A DNA stretch of 64,000 nt, taken from positions 58,696 through 122,695 of the forward strand of contig JBAZPX010000002.1 in NCBI GenBank assembly GCA_041645555.1, in the 5' to 3' direction. The notes under the pieces were generated by a model. That model ran no database searches. It worked only from the letters and a program-made list of their open reading frames with translations, and had not been told where the DNA came from. Source of the DNA: JAQTRU01 sp041645555. Lineage in GTDB: Bacteria > Patescibacteriota > Patescibacteriia > Patescibacteriales > JAQTRU01. Numbering within the stretch: the stretch's first letter is position 1; every line of letters begins with the position of its first letter. Below are positions 15,682 to 25,875 of this stretch, piece after piece. Position numbers and translations under genes: made by a program.

Positions 15682-18600
15682 TTTAGGTAGCTTCGGTAAT
15701 GCGGGTAACTGGGGTAACTTAGGCAATGCGGGAAGTCCGGGGAAAACAGAATTTATTTTTTTATTATCTCCTCCATTAAAATAATCCCTAGCTTCCGGCG
15801 TTGACCATTTTCCAAACAGTCCTGTCCTAAAGAAATTGGCCAGGCTTTTTTCTATTTCAAATAATTGAGTTTTGCCGGATGCGCTATCAACTCCCCCTTT
15901 AAAATAGGCTGATAGTCCTTCAACTGTTTTTTTAATTTGTCCTCCCCCTCCGATTGGAGACGCTAAATAAAATAATGGCTTAGTAATTTCTTTAGGCGTT
16001 AATGATTTTGGAACCAAAGAAGATATGGCTGGCATATACCGCCCTTCTAAAAATAGGTTGGAGAACGGCAAATCCGCGCCTATTTCTTTGGCGGCCAGCG
16101 CGAGACGGTCTTTAAATTCAGTATTATCATATTCATCGCCTACTCCGATTATGGTTTGCGCGTATCTGATTGGATCTACATTGACATTGCGTCCGGTTAC
16201 TGTTTTGTAAGCTACGTTAAAAAGGTAAGTATATATGGAAAATTGGATTAATTTGAATAAATAGCTTTTTTGTTGTTTCTTGGCAATATCTTTCATATCC
16301 TTCGCGATAAACGAATAAATATTATTTACTTCCAGCTGAAAGCGCGCCAATTCTTTAAGGCCGGGATCGGAAAAAAGATTGGGCATTTCTCCATAACCGC
16401 GGTCGGCCATCTGCCTGATTGCGTAATTATCAGCTTCTCTGAGAGCGTCAAATTTATTCATTCCACTTAATAGATTGTCATAGTATTTGCCGGCCACGAT
16501 TGATTTTGACGTAAATTTATCAATATTAAAAAACAGCCAGCCGACTATTTCAGTCCCTTTATCTCCAAATTTCGGCGCTAATTTTTCCCTTTCCATATGA
16601 CGGCGGTATAAAAACTTTGATTCCATTCCGTTAATTATGGTCGCTCCGCTTTTTGTAAATGGCGATGCCAATGTTTCTTTCAGCCCGGCCAAGGCCGCTT
16701 TTTTATTAATTGAGGCAAAATGAGTTGTAAAGGGAATAAAATTGGTTAAGGCTGAACTTACGCTCCCAATAACCATATTAAGACTCGTTCTCCGGCCAAG
16801 CCAGTTTAAAAATGTATAGGTTGTTCGGCCTAACAGATTATTTTCCATTGCCCGGCCGAAAGCCAGTTTTTTATAAGCTATTTGGTTGCCATATTCCTTT
16901 AAATTGCTGACAAAATTTTGTAATTTTAACACGCCAAAAGAAGCGTTGGATTTAACCTTGCCGGATAATTTTCCCGACAATTCAAAATCTGACTTTCTGA
17001 TATAATTTTCTAACGCTCTTATTCTTTGCAAAGTTTCCGTATGAAAAATTTCCTTTGATATGGTATCTAAATAATCATCCATGCCGCCTAAAGAGGAAAA
17101 GGTCGTCTTTTCTCCCCTTCTTTGAAGCTGGGTGGTATTAAACGGCTTGCCTGGCCGAAAAAATTCTGTTTCCCCGAAAATGCCTGTCGGCAGATTTTCC
17201 TTGCCCAGCATGGCGTCAAAACCCTCAATATCAAATAATTTTGCCCGATCGCGGAAATGCCTGAAATAAAGCTTGTGCTTTTGTATCGGTTCATATTCAA
17301 ACTTTTTTCTTACAAAATTAACCGTTCCCAGGTGTCCGTCATAAGCCTTTTTAAAATAATCGGACAATTTGGCTATATTTTCCCAATTAAGAGTTAATCT
17401 CTTTAAAAGTTCTATTTCAACGTTATCCGGGCCATAGCTCATTATTAAATCATTCATCTCTGTTGATAATTTTTGCGCTTCTTTAACTGCGTTATTAATT
17501 CTGTTTTGCGCCCATTTGGGTATTCTTTTTATTATGTTGCCCGTATCTGCTCCTTGCAATTCCATGGAGGTTAAAGTATGTAAATCAGACCTATTCGGTT
17601 TTAATTTTCCCTCGCCGCTCTTTGCCTTTGCTATTATTCCCTCACCGCTGATTTTTGATTTTAATTTATTAATCAAATTACCGACTATGCCTTCTTCATA
17701 AGTTTTGCTGTATACTTTATTTTTTTTCATTATTTCAATGATTCTTTCCTTAACCGTTTCTTCCATCAGACGTTCCTCGCCATACATCTGCACGTAAGTA
17801 TCATCCTTGCTCCAAGGTTTTATTTTTAATTTTTCCGCCTCTCGCTTATACTGGCTCTTTAGATTATTTTTCCATTTGATTCTTCCCGTCTCCCTGTTTC
17901 TTTTAAAATCAACAATAAAGTTTTTAACCTTGCCGGAGTCCGGACCGGCTACTGCGTCTAAATTTCTTGAAATAGTTTCTCTGGCCATGCCAAAAGTTGA
18001 AGAGTCATGCCACCCGGTAAAATCAAGCAAAGGCGCATGCACTTCTCCCCTTTCCATGGTAGGAAGAACAAACCCAATATTATTTCTTGTTCTGAATTTA
18101 GTCGTTATTAATTCCTTGTCGCTTTTATCCGGATAAAGTTCTTTTAAGATTTTATATTCATCTTCGGTAATAAAAGTAATGGCGGTAATATCTTTCTTTT
18201 TGGTCATTTCAAAATCAGCCTTCATTTTATCAAGTTCTACATTTATCGCTTTCCATTGATTTAGAGTCGCATTATTAGCCTCTTTAACGCCAAATTTTTT
18301 TCTTATCATTTTCCAATTCTCTCCTTGTATATTAATACCCAGATCGGCCGTCTTTTCCATAATTGCTCCATGGGTGTCTCTTAAAAATTTTTCTTTGCTT
18401 TTTAGAGATAATATTTCTGTCGCGCGCTCTTTAATATCTTCGGTTAGCTTTTTAAACTGCTCTTCATTCAAATCGGCGACATCGATGTTTTTAATTGATG
18501 CCGGCAAATTTACTCCGGTTTTTTCTTTAATTGCTGATAATTCTTCTTTACGTATTGTTTTTGTTTCTCCGCGCTCTTTGGCTAACACCATAAAATCTTC

Positions 18601-20946
18601 AAATTCTTTATCGCTCATATAGCGAGGATTCCTTTGGGTAATTTTTCTAATTTCCTGATCGGTTAAATTAAAATAATCCCTTACCGCGGCGTATCTTTTG
18701 GCTTTTATACTTATTCTTTCCAATAAATCTCTTTTGCTTTCTCTGTATCCTTCTTTGTAGCCCATAAATTCCCCTCTCGCATAATCCTCGCGCTTCCGGC
18801 CCGCAATTCTTTCAGCTATAGTTTGATCGCGTAATTCTTTATTCAAAGCCAGTCTCTCCGCCCTTAATTGTGTTCTAACTCCTCTATACTCCACCTTGTT
18901 AGCAATCCTGTCTTTAAACATACTAAAAACCTCATCCCCTTTCTTTTCCTGGGAATAGGTTAAATTATCAATCGTAGTGCCTGAAATGCCCTTTTTAGAG
19001 GCCATAGTCTTGAGACCGTCTAAATCCTCGGCTTTGTTCAGAAACTCGCTGTACGAGCCATAGGTCTTGCGGACAGCTTGTTTAAAGGACTGGTACTGGT
19101 TCTCTAACTCGCCTTGATAGACTGGTTTAGCTCCGGCCTGCATTTCACGTTTAATAAGGTCTTGCTCGCGCTGGAACATTTCGGTATTGACTATCTTTTT
19201 TGGTTGTGCTATTTTAATATTAGTGGTATCTCTGACGCCAGAAAGGCTCGCTGGCACACCTGGTTTACCAGGCACGGATGGAGGAACGGCCGCCCTCCCA
19301 GAAATATCAACTAATTCGTCATAAGTATGTCTACTTATGGGGAACGCAGAAACCACCTGATTTCCATCAGGTGTTTTTGTTACTTCCAAAACTACACCTC
19401 TTGCCTTGCCGTTCATTTTTGCGAATAAATAACTATTGGGCCTTTTAGCGGAATTATCCGCTATTTTTGTGGGGTTGGTAAGTATATCGGGAATTGATTT
19501 TACAAGATTTTCCATTGATCTATTTTCGTATTCAACAACATGCTTTAGCGCCTGTCTAGTAATTGTAACTTTTGAATTTTCAAGTTTTAAATTATTTACT
19601 ATGTCTTCCGGCAGGGTGGTTACTTCAAAAGTTTTTTTAGCTTCGTTGATCGGCATGCCCTTTGGTATTCTCTTTAATTTCTCAACTTCAGCTATCGCCG
19701 ATTGAAAATCGTTAATCAGTTTGACTTCTCCTTTGGCAATAGGAGCTATTTTAGGCAATTCCGGCAAACCCTTGGCTTCTGCTCTTAATACTTCTACTGG
19801 TTTAATTTCTTTGGTTAGTATTTCATCTGGGTATGGTTTAAAAGTAGCCTTATTATAATTTATTTCTCCAAACCCGGGTATCTTTGTTATATTTTCTTCT
19901 TCCACTTTTTTAGGGATTTGTTGAATTGGTTTTTTTATGCCTTTTTGAAATAATTTTATATTGTTTTCCACTATTTTGGGGTCAGTAATATTAACGAAGT
20001 CTTTGGCTAACGGTTTTAAAAGTTCATCATCTCCTTTAAAAACTTTTTTAAGATTTCTTAAAATATTAACTTCATTTTTTGATTTAGATATATTTTGCGA
20101 AATTTGTTTTAATTCTTGTTTTGTCCCTCCCCCGATAGGTACTATATCAAGCCCAGCGGATACCATGCCCAAACCTATTGCTATATTTTGCGGTATTTTA
20201 TTGCCTAATCCGACTATATTAGCAAATTCCCTTCCGCCTCTTTCTAAATTAGTTGGTTCTTCTCCCACTAATTTTTTTTGAAGTTCGGTTTCCGGTTTAA
20301 AGGTAGCTTTTAAATTTCTGTCATAAATCGCCTGCCCAATATTAAAAAAGGAACGGATTATGCTTTGCCCAATTTCTTTGCTTACTTGTTCTATGGCTTC
20401 AGGGATAGCTTTCGGCAAATTGGCCATAACTCCCTGCTTAATTCCTTTTTCTTCATCAGCCATTTTTTGTTTGGCGGTAAGGACTTTTAATCTTGATTCG
20501 GGCAAAGATATTTTACCGGCTTTGAAGTCTCGAGCCATTTGTTTTTCCAATTCATCAATTTTTTTGGCGTTTTTCAAGTTAGTGAGTTTGATATTTTTAA
20601 TATTGTCATTTATACCTCCTAAGGAAACCGGAACTATATCGTCTCTTTGCATGCCGGCTTGCGCCGCTTCTCCGCCATAATCGGAACGGCCCGTATTAAT
20701 TAGTTTGTTGGGTTGGCCGATTGTGGTATTATAAGCTCCCCCGCCTAAGAAGTCTGGCAGGGTGGATGTTTTAGTGGCTGGTTCAACTACCGGCTTATTT
20801 TCTTTTCCCGCGAATAAAGGAACATAGCCGGTTGTTTTTTTAACCGGTTGAGTGGGTTGAGCGAATAAAGGAATATACCCGCCTTTTTTGGGCGGGGCTA
20901 TTACGGCTGTATTTGTTGGTTGAGAGAATAAAGGTTTATATGCCAT
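15676..20946 (-). CDS. Giant multidomain virion/ejection-type protein (1756 aa)
   Basis: The largest gene in the element and the last of the late run. The N-terminus carries three repeats of the form Y-x-PLF (YKPLFSQPT, YIPLFAQPT, YVPLFAG). Near 98-125, QRDDIVPVSLGGINDNIKNIKL resembles an HNH core with the first His replaced by Asp. Around 455-545, TITRQALKHVVE ... DILTNPTKIA ... VVSAFPISRHTYDEL resembles the PBECR group of phage nuclease-like domains. The middle is long, charged and helical. The C-terminal third has amphipathic or membrane-like helices and ends in LPALPKLPQLPALPKLPKL. A DNA-ejection protein with polyvalent effector domains is the best guess. Confidence 0.7.
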   Translation of the reverse strand: MAYKPLFSQPTNTAVIAPPKKGGYIPLFAQPTQPVKKTTGYVPLFAGKENKPVVEPATKTSTLPDFLGGGAYNTTIGQPNKLINTGRSDYGGEAAQAGMQRDDIVPVSLGGINDNIKNIKLTNLKNAKKIDELEKQMARDFKAGKISLPESRLKVLTAKQKMADEEKGIKQGVMANLPKAIPEAIEQVSKEIGQSIIRSFFNIGQAIYDRNLKATFKPETELQKKLVGEEPTNLERGGREFANIVGLGNKIPQNIAIGLGMVSAGLDIVPIGGGTKQELKQISQNISKSKNEVNILRNLKKVFKGDDELLKPLAKDFVNITDPKIVENNIKLFQKGIKKPIQQIPKKVEEENITKIPGFGEINYNKATFKPYPDEILTKEIKPVEVLRAEAKGLPELPKIAPIAKGEVKLINDFQSAIAEVEKLKRIPKGMPINEAKKTFEVTTLPEDIVNNLKLENSKVTITRQALKHVVEYENRSMENLVKSIPDILTNPTKIADNSAKRPNSYLFAKMNGKARGVVLEVTKTPDGNQVVSAFPISRHTYDELVDISGRAAVPPSVPGKPGVPASLSGVRDTTNIKIAQPKKIVNTEMFQREQDLIKREMQAGAKPVYQGELENQYQSFKQAVRKTYGSYSEFLNKAEDLDGLKTMASKKGISGTTIDNLTYSQEKKGDEVFSMFKDRIANKVEYRGVRTQLRAERLALNKELRDQTIAERIAGRKREDYARGEFMGYKEGYRESKRDLLERISIKAKRYAAVRDYFNLTDQEIRKITQRNPRYMSDKEFEDFMVLAKERGETKTIRKEELSAIKEKTGVNLPASIKNIDVADLNEEQFKKLTEDIKERATEILSLKSKEKFLRDTHGAIMEKTADLGINIQGENWKMIRKKFGVKEANNATLNQWKAINVELDKMKADFEMTKKKDITAITFITEDEYKILKELYPDKSDKELITTKFRTRNNIGFVLPTMERGEVHAPLLDFTGWHDSSTFGMARETISRNLDAVAGPDSGKVKNFIVDFKRNRETGRIKWKNNLKSQYKREAEKLKIKPWSKDDTYVQMYGEERLMEETVKERIIEIMKKNKVYSKTYEEGIVGNLINKLKSKISGEGIIAKAKSGEGKLKPNRSDLHTLTSMELQGADTGNIIKRIPKWAQNRINNAVKEAQKLSTEMNDLIMSYGPDNVEIELLKRLTLNWENIAKLSDYFKKAYDGHLGTVNFVRKKFEYEPIQKHKLYFRHFRDRAKLFDIEGFDAMLGKENLPTGIFGETEFFRPGKPFNTTQLQRRGEKTTFSSLGGMDDYLDTISKEIFHTETLQRIRALENYIRKSDFELSGKLSGKVKSNASFGVLKLQNFVSNLKEYGNQIAYKKLAFGRAMENNLLGRTTYTFLNWLGRRTSLNMVIGSVSSALTNFIPFTTHFASINKKAALAGLKETLASPFTKSGATIINGMESKFLYRRHMEREKLAPKFGDKGTEIVGWLFFNIDKFTSKSIVAGKYYDNLLSGMNKFDALREADNYAIRQMADRGYGEMPNLFSDPGLKELARFQLEVNNIYSFIAKDMKDIAKKQQKSYLFKLIQFSIYTYLFNVAYKTVTGRNVNVDPIRYAQTIIGVGDEYDNTEFKDRLALAAKEIGADLPFSNLFLEGRYMPAISSLVPKSLTPKEITKPLFYLASPIGGGGQIKKTVEGLSAYFKGGVDSASGKTQLFEIEKSLANFFRTGLFGKWSTPEARDYFNGGDNKKINSVFPGLPALPKLPQLPALPKLPKL

Positions 20947-20947
20947 T

Positions 20948-22504
20948 TTATTCTTCTTTTAGTAATTTTAATATTTCGTCATCTGAATAACCAACTGATT
21001 TATATTGATCAACGATAAATATTATATCATCCAGTTTTTGCTTATTGGTTTTTCCTGTACCCAAAAATCCGGTTTTGGTATCGTTGTCGCTTAAATTATA
21101 TAGTTTAGCTATATTCTCTCGAGTTAATTTTGAATCAGCTCCTGCTGTCATCTGCGTCCCGCTCTTAAAATAAGCCTGGGCGGCCGGATTCTTCGGGTCA
21201 AAAACAATTTTAGGGTCATAAGTTTTGTCAAACCAATCTAAAAGATTAGGGCTGTCTGTAGCAACTCTTTCTCTTATCTGCGGATATTTTGTCGGGTCTA
21301 ATTTTTTATCCGCGCCCCTAATAGCTTCAATATCCGCTTGGATGCCAGCCATATCATTTTTAGACTCCGGAGAATTAATATTATAAATATTGGTATTAGA
21401 TTTCTTCCTATTCGCGTCCGCCGTCTGATAGTCATTAAAGCTTATCGGCTTGCGCATGGCCGCTTTTTCCTGGTCAACGTAATAATTATATTCTCCAATA
21501 ATTCCACTGCCATATTTTTCGGAAATAGTCGGCTCTTTTTTAAACTGTTCTTCTTTAAATCCCTCTGCTAATTTAACTTCTCCGGTAGTCTTGTTAAAAA
21601 GTAAAGGCGTGCCGTCCGTAGTCATAGTTAAATCAAATTCCGGAGGGACATTATAATCAAAAGTCTTTTGGACCAACTCTCCGGTTGTGGGGTTAAGACC
21701 ATAAAACAAAATTTTCCCATTGTTAAGTTTTTCCGTCTTATAGTCAATCTGCGCCGCCTTGGTTTTGCTGGCGTTGAATATACTTTCCAGTGCTAAATCA
21801 CTATACCCGGTCTGTTTTAAAAGCATTTGATAATCATCGGCTTCAAGGTCATCTAAAGACTTTAAGACTCCCGAGCTCGCGATGGCTTTAAAGTCAGTCC
21901 TGGCTTCATCAGTTTTATTTTTAAGATAAGAAAGCCTGGCTTCCTCTCCCTTTAAGGCCAGATTGGTCTTATTGGTTATTTCTTCGTCCGCGCGCGCGTC
22001 AAACTTATCAAAAATATTAGCGACCATGGATGCACGCTCGGCTTCCCGGGCTGCGATAATGTCCTTGTTGCCCTTTTCCGTTGTACTAAGCGCCGCTCCT
22101 CCGAAATCACTGGTTAGCGTGCCTGACCTGGCCGCTATGGCCCGGGTTCTTCCCAACCTGTCTTCCCCGGCCGCATTTTCCGCGGGTAAAATCCGGTTAT
22201 AAAAATCCTGGTTAATAGTATCTACCATTGCCTGGGCTGCTTTTCTTTTTTCTTCCCTTATCGCCACCGGGTCTGGCATTTTAAATTGGTCATAATAATT
22301 AGTAGCCTCTTTGTCATATTCGCTATCGGCCGGAGGAATATAACGAAATTTATCCGGAGTCGTCTTCGGAGGAGTCGGCGCTGGAGAAGACGGTAATTCG
22401 CTTGGAGCGATTTCGTATTTGGAGTCCGTGATTAACGGTGAACCTTCATTAACCGTTAATGTTTGAGACGGGTCTGTTGAACCTTTTACGCGAATTTTTA
22501 TCAT
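20948..22504 (-). CDS. Hypothetical 518-aa virion-module protein
   Basis: It lies 1 bp upstream of the 1756-aa gene and 21 bp downstream of the signal-peptide protein gene at 22526, so it is in the late operon. The N-terminus is Pro/Ser-rich (LPSSPAPTPPKTTPDKFRYIPPADS). A long helical region with repeated Ala/Arg/Glu follows (about 80-210), then mixed alpha/beta sequence, with a C-terminal YSDDEILKLLKEE. Position suggests an internal virion or ejection protein. No family was recognised. Confidence 0.55.
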   Translation of the reverse strand: MIKIRVKGSTDPSQTLTVNEGSPLITDSKYEIAPSELPSSPAPTPPKTTPDKFRYIPPADSEYDKEATNYYDQFKMPDPVAIREEKRKAAQAMVDTINQDFYNRILPAENAAGEDRLGRTRAIAARSGTLTSDFGGAALSTTEKGNKDIIAAREAERASMVANIFDKFDARADEEITNKTNLALKGEEARLSYLKNKTDEARTDFKAIASSGVLKSLDDLEADDYQMLLKQTGYSDLALESIFNASKTKAAQIDYKTEKLNNGKILFYGLNPTTGELVQKTFDYNVPPEFDLTMTTDGTPLLFNKTTGEVKLAEGFKEEQFKKEPTISEKYGSGIIGEYNYYVDQEKAAMRKPISFNDYQTADANRKKSNTNIYNINSPESKNDMAGIQADIEAIRGADKKLDPTKYPQIRERVATDSPNLLDWFDKTYDPKIVFDPKNPAAQAYFKSGTQMTAGADSKLTRENIAKLYNLSDNDTKTGFLGTGKTNKQKLDDIIFIVDQYKSVGYSDDEILKLLKEE

Positions 22505-22525
22505 ATTTTTCGTATTATTAAATTA

Positions 22526-23989
22526 TTATTCGTCGGTTGTCATTCTAAAGCACGCTTTAATACCGTATGGTCCTGCTCCACCGCCTCCAGAAGTCGTCGC
22601 ATAAATTGTTATTTTAGTCCCGACTGGCGCTAAAGAACTATGGACCAAATCGGATAAAAGATTGCTATTCCCGGCTGGAACAGAAACAGTCAGTGCAGTA
22701 TTCGAGTAATTTTTCCGTAACGTCACGGAGCCGACATCAGCTAAATTATTGCCATAATATTGAACATACAACCGATCTATTGTGCTACTGGCCGTAACTA
22801 TCATTTCTGTAATGTTTTCTGGTGCTAATTCTGGAGTTGAACTCGCGCTTCCATAAAACAAATAACCTGCATTATTAGACACTAATAAGCCCCCGCTAAA
22901 ACAAACCGTAGAAACATCGTGTGAATCGCCGTCGTCAACATAAAGTTTATTTGTTACATCCGAATTGCCACTTGGGACAACGACAGTCGTGGTCGTGGCC
23001 ATTGTAGAAGTGGCGGTAAAAGTATTCTCGCCGCTAAAAATCCCTATGCCGCTATAAGTGTTATCCCCGCTAAAAGCAAAATCTTCGCTTAAATCCAGCC
23101 AACCTTGATCAAGATAGCCATTATTTTTTGCCACCGGAATATAAAGTCCTCTTACATCCGGACTTGATGTTGACATTGAAGCTGGTATAGCTAATCTGGC
23201 GGCTGAACCGGACGGAGTGGTAGAAGCGACTTCAGTCTGCGTGCCTAATTCAACTACGCCTTTAACGGTTTCTGTGGCATCAGGCGCTGACACTAAGGCC
23301 ACGTCATCCACATACTTTTTTGTGGCAACATCTTCGTTTGAAGTTATAGTCGGTTGAGAATCATAATAAAGTTTATCTGGTATGCCATCAGCGCCGTTTA
23401 AAATATTAGTTATTATGGTTAAATTAGGATAATCGGTTATTTTTACGCTGGCTCCCCTTCTATGTTCAAATTTTAAAGTAGCTACGGTAGAAGTTCCCGT
23501 GTCGGTTGAAAGTCCGCGCGTTAAAGAAGTGCAGGCCGTCCCGGCGCAACTGCCAATTATATATTCCTGGTTACTGCTTCCGGCATCAAGCGTTAATCCG
23601 TACCATCCTGACAGAGTATTTCCGGCCGGCGTGGTCCCGTCCGCTAAGGTTAATGATGTCGCGGTTGAGGTAATTTTTGTAGCTAAAGAATCTTCAAAAT
23701 TAGCAATTACCTGGGGAAGATGAGCTGACCCGGTTAAACCCCCCAGATTACCCTCGTTTTGGCCTTCTATTGGCTTTATAGAAACGAGATGGTCTAATAA
23801 TGATACATTCTGCTCGTAAGAGCCTTTATAAGCATCAGAGGCTATGTTCCGGTAGATTTCACTCCTTTCTGATATAGCCGGCAGTTGCTCTCCCCTTTCC
23901 TGATAATACTCAAAAAGATTATCCGCCGCGTAGACAGCGGATGAAATAAAAAATACTGAAATAATTAATGATAATAAAATTTTTTTCAT
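22526..23989 (-). CDS. Fibre-like protein with Sec signal peptide (487 aa)
   Basis: The N-terminus MKKILLSLIISVFFISSAVYA-AD is a clear signal peptide with an AxA cleavage site. Downstream, Ser/Thr/Gly-rich beta-type sequence contains ATKKYVDDVALV and VTNKLYVDDGDS (NKxYVDD elements seen in tail fibres), DATETVKGVVELGTQTEV and a C-terminal globular domain with AGPYGIKACFRMTTDE. The role is probably receptor binding or tail decoration. A Sec signal on a virion-module protein is unusual and recurs in four other genes of this element. Confidence 0.65.
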   Translation of the reverse strand: MKKILLSLIISVFFISSAVYAADNLFEYYQERGEQLPAISERSEIYRNIASDAYKGSYEQNVSLLDHLVSIKPIEGQNEGNLGGLTGSAHLPQVIANFEDSLATKITSTATSLTLADGTTPAGNTLSGWYGLTLDAGSSNQEYIIGSCAGTACTSLTRGLSTDTGTSTVATLKFEHRRGASVKITDYPNLTIITNILNGADGIPDKLYYDSQPTITSNEDVATKKYVDDVALVSAPDATETVKGVVELGTQTEVASTTPSGSAARLAIPASMSTSSPDVRGLYIPVAKNNGYLDQGWLDLSEDFAFSGDNTYSGIGIFSGENTFTATSTMATTTTVVVPSGNSDVTNKLYVDDGDSHDVSTVCFSGGLLVSNNAGYLFYGSASSTPELAPENITEMIVTASSTIDRLYVQYYGNNLADVGSVTLRKNYSNTALTVSVPAGNSNLLSDLVHSSLAPVGTKITIYATTSGGGGAGPYGIKACFRMTTDE

Positions 23990-24006
23990 AGGTATAAAAT
24001 TAATTA

Positions 24007-25875
24007 TTAACTTCTATATTTTTTTGGTATCCGGCTTTCTTTCACGCGAATATCTTTATAGGTATATTCGGAAATTGAAACATATCCGATTTCCACCGCC
24101 ACAAATTTTATTTTTACTTCCTGAAATTTATCAGTATTAATTTTAATTTCCTTAAAATAACTGTAAGCCTCTAAGACATCGCCAGAGCCGACTTTTTTAG
24201 TTCCTACCGTGGTGTTGCCGACCGTGATCGGCGTTCCCGCATCCACATAGCCGCCGGTTCCTTCAATGGCCGGATGGTCTACATCGTCTTCGTCAATTTC
24301 ATTTCCAACCTCAATAAATTCGCTTTTGTCAAAACTTAAATAAACCCTGTAAGATTGATTTTTCTGTATCTCGCCTCTTAATCTTAATCTTTTCGTCTTC
24401 TTAAGATTTTGTATTTCCAAATCGTCTAAATTGCTCTCAAAATAATTATCAATTATGCTATCGTCGTCATCCGTGCCCGAGAACAGTTTATAAACATTAG
24501 GGACCAGACTATCCCCGACCCAGAGCTCGCCATTGTTGGTGGTCTTGCAGGTAAAGCAATAATCCAGGACGGTCCATAGATTCCATAGTTTGTCATAAAC
24601 AATCGTCCGGTTATTTTCCGTATTGTCTGAAGTTCTACATTCAAATAGAATATAATCCCCAAATTCTTCCGCCACCGCCTTGTCAAATAGGTAATCGCTC
24701 AAATCAATATTAAGCGATTTACTAACCGGTATAACTTCGCTTGATGAAGCGTCTAAGGTTAAAAGCCTGAACTGTGGATTACCAATATTTGAATCATCGA
24801 TGTAGTAAACCCCTTCGCCGGTGGAAACGGCCGCGCGCCAGTTGGGAATTCCCGAATTATCCCTGAATATCCTGTTAGTTGCCAAAGTATCATTAGAGCC
24901 TATATCAAGCTTCCAGGTGTTAAATTCATGCAAACAATATTGGATGTCATTATAGGTTTTAATATTTTGAATTTTACCGCCGTTGTCTTGTCTAAATATA
25001 AAGCCTTGTCCGGCTGTTCTGGTGGCTGACTTAGTAAAGTCGGCTATGCCATTATTGGTTGAATCCTCCCATTGATAAGTTGAGGTAACCGTAGTAGCTG
25101 GAGCTGCGAAAGTGATTGAATATGCCCCAGTAGTATAATTTATCGTTCCTGTCCCCCCGGCCGATCCGGTTAAGGTCCCGTCGTAGTTATCGGCAAAGGT
25201 TTCTGTCCCGTCGGTAAAAGTAACCCCAAAACAGGTTCTCTTGGCCCCGGCCGCTTTAAACGCCAGGGTTCCGGTCCGGGTAGCTCCAGTCCCCGCTATT
25301 GCCTCGGCCGTGACGGTCGTAGCAATAAGATTATCTATATATGAACCATAAACTCCGTTTTTATCTTCATTTCTACCCCACAAAAACATTCTGTTCAAAA
25401 GTATGTCGATGTAGCCTTTAAAATTCTTAGTTGAGTCATACATGTCAGTATAACTCCCCGGGTTAGCCGTCATTATCTTAAATAAAGAACTATCAGGAGA
25501 CGACACCCAAACCTGGTTGCCGTGATTGGTGTTGTATTCAGCAAAAGCCGCTTCATCATTCCCCCCGGCCGCGCCAAAAATATTAGTTCCGGTTTCAATC
25601 CAGACATCAGTCGCTTCGTCATAATATTCAAGTTTTTGTCCTCTTTTTCGGAAAGTTATTTCATCTCCATTAGCTTTTCTGGCCGTAAAAAGACCGGTAA
25701 TTTTGCCACTGCTCGCGACCTCATCGCCTATTAAAGCCATCCCTCTTCTTAATTCCAGCTTATCTCCATTAAATAGCCAATTTAAAACTCGTGAAGCCGA
25801 ACCCGGCGGCAGTGAGTTTTCTTCAATCGTAGTGATCAAACCTTTATTAAAATTTTTTCTTTCTTTAATTATCAT
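24007..25875 (-). CDS. Tail tube/hub-like protein (podovirus gp12-like)
   Basis: A 622-aa protein whose N-terminus has the motif LPPGSASRVLNWLFNGDKLELRRGMALIGDE. This resembles the start of podovirus tail-nozzle proteins of the T7 gp12 type, which begin with an N-x-x-x-x-G-x-L-x-x-R-x-G pattern and then form a beta-propeller-like body. The rest is beta-rich throughout (SPDSSLFKIMTANPG..., QFRLLTLDASSSEV...). The start codon overlaps the stop of the adaptor gene (25872), which supports tight coupling. The family call rests on pattern and context. Confidence 0.6.
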   Translation of the reverse strand: MIIKERKNFNKGLITTIEENSLPPGSASRVLNWLFNGDKLELRRGMALIGDEVASSGKITGLFTARKANGDEITFRKRGQKLEYYDEATDVWIETGTNIFGAAGGNDEAAFAEYNTNHGNQVWVSSPDSSLFKIMTANPGSYTDMYDSTKNFKGYIDILLNRMFLWGRNEDKNGVYGSYIDNLIATTVTAEAIAGTGATRTGTLAFKAAGAKRTCFGVTFTDGTETFADNYDGTLTGSAGGTGTINYTTGAYSITFAAPATTVTSTYQWEDSTNNGIADFTKSATRTAGQGFIFRQDNGGKIQNIKTYNDIQYCLHEFNTWKLDIGSNDTLATNRIFRDNSGIPNWRAAVSTGEGVYYIDDSNIGNPQFRLLTLDASSSEVIPVSKSLNIDLSDYLFDKAVAEEFGDYILFECRTSDNTENNRTIVYDKLWNLWTVLDYCFTCKTTNNGELWVGDSLVPNVYKLFSGTDDDDSIIDNYFESNLDDLEIQNLKKTKRLRLRGEIQKNQSYRVYLSFDKSEFIEVGNEIDEDDVDHPAIEGTGGYVDAGTPITVGNTTVGTKKVGSGDVLEAYSYFKEIKINTDKFQEVKIKFVAVEIGYVSISEYTYKDIRVKESRIPKKYRS

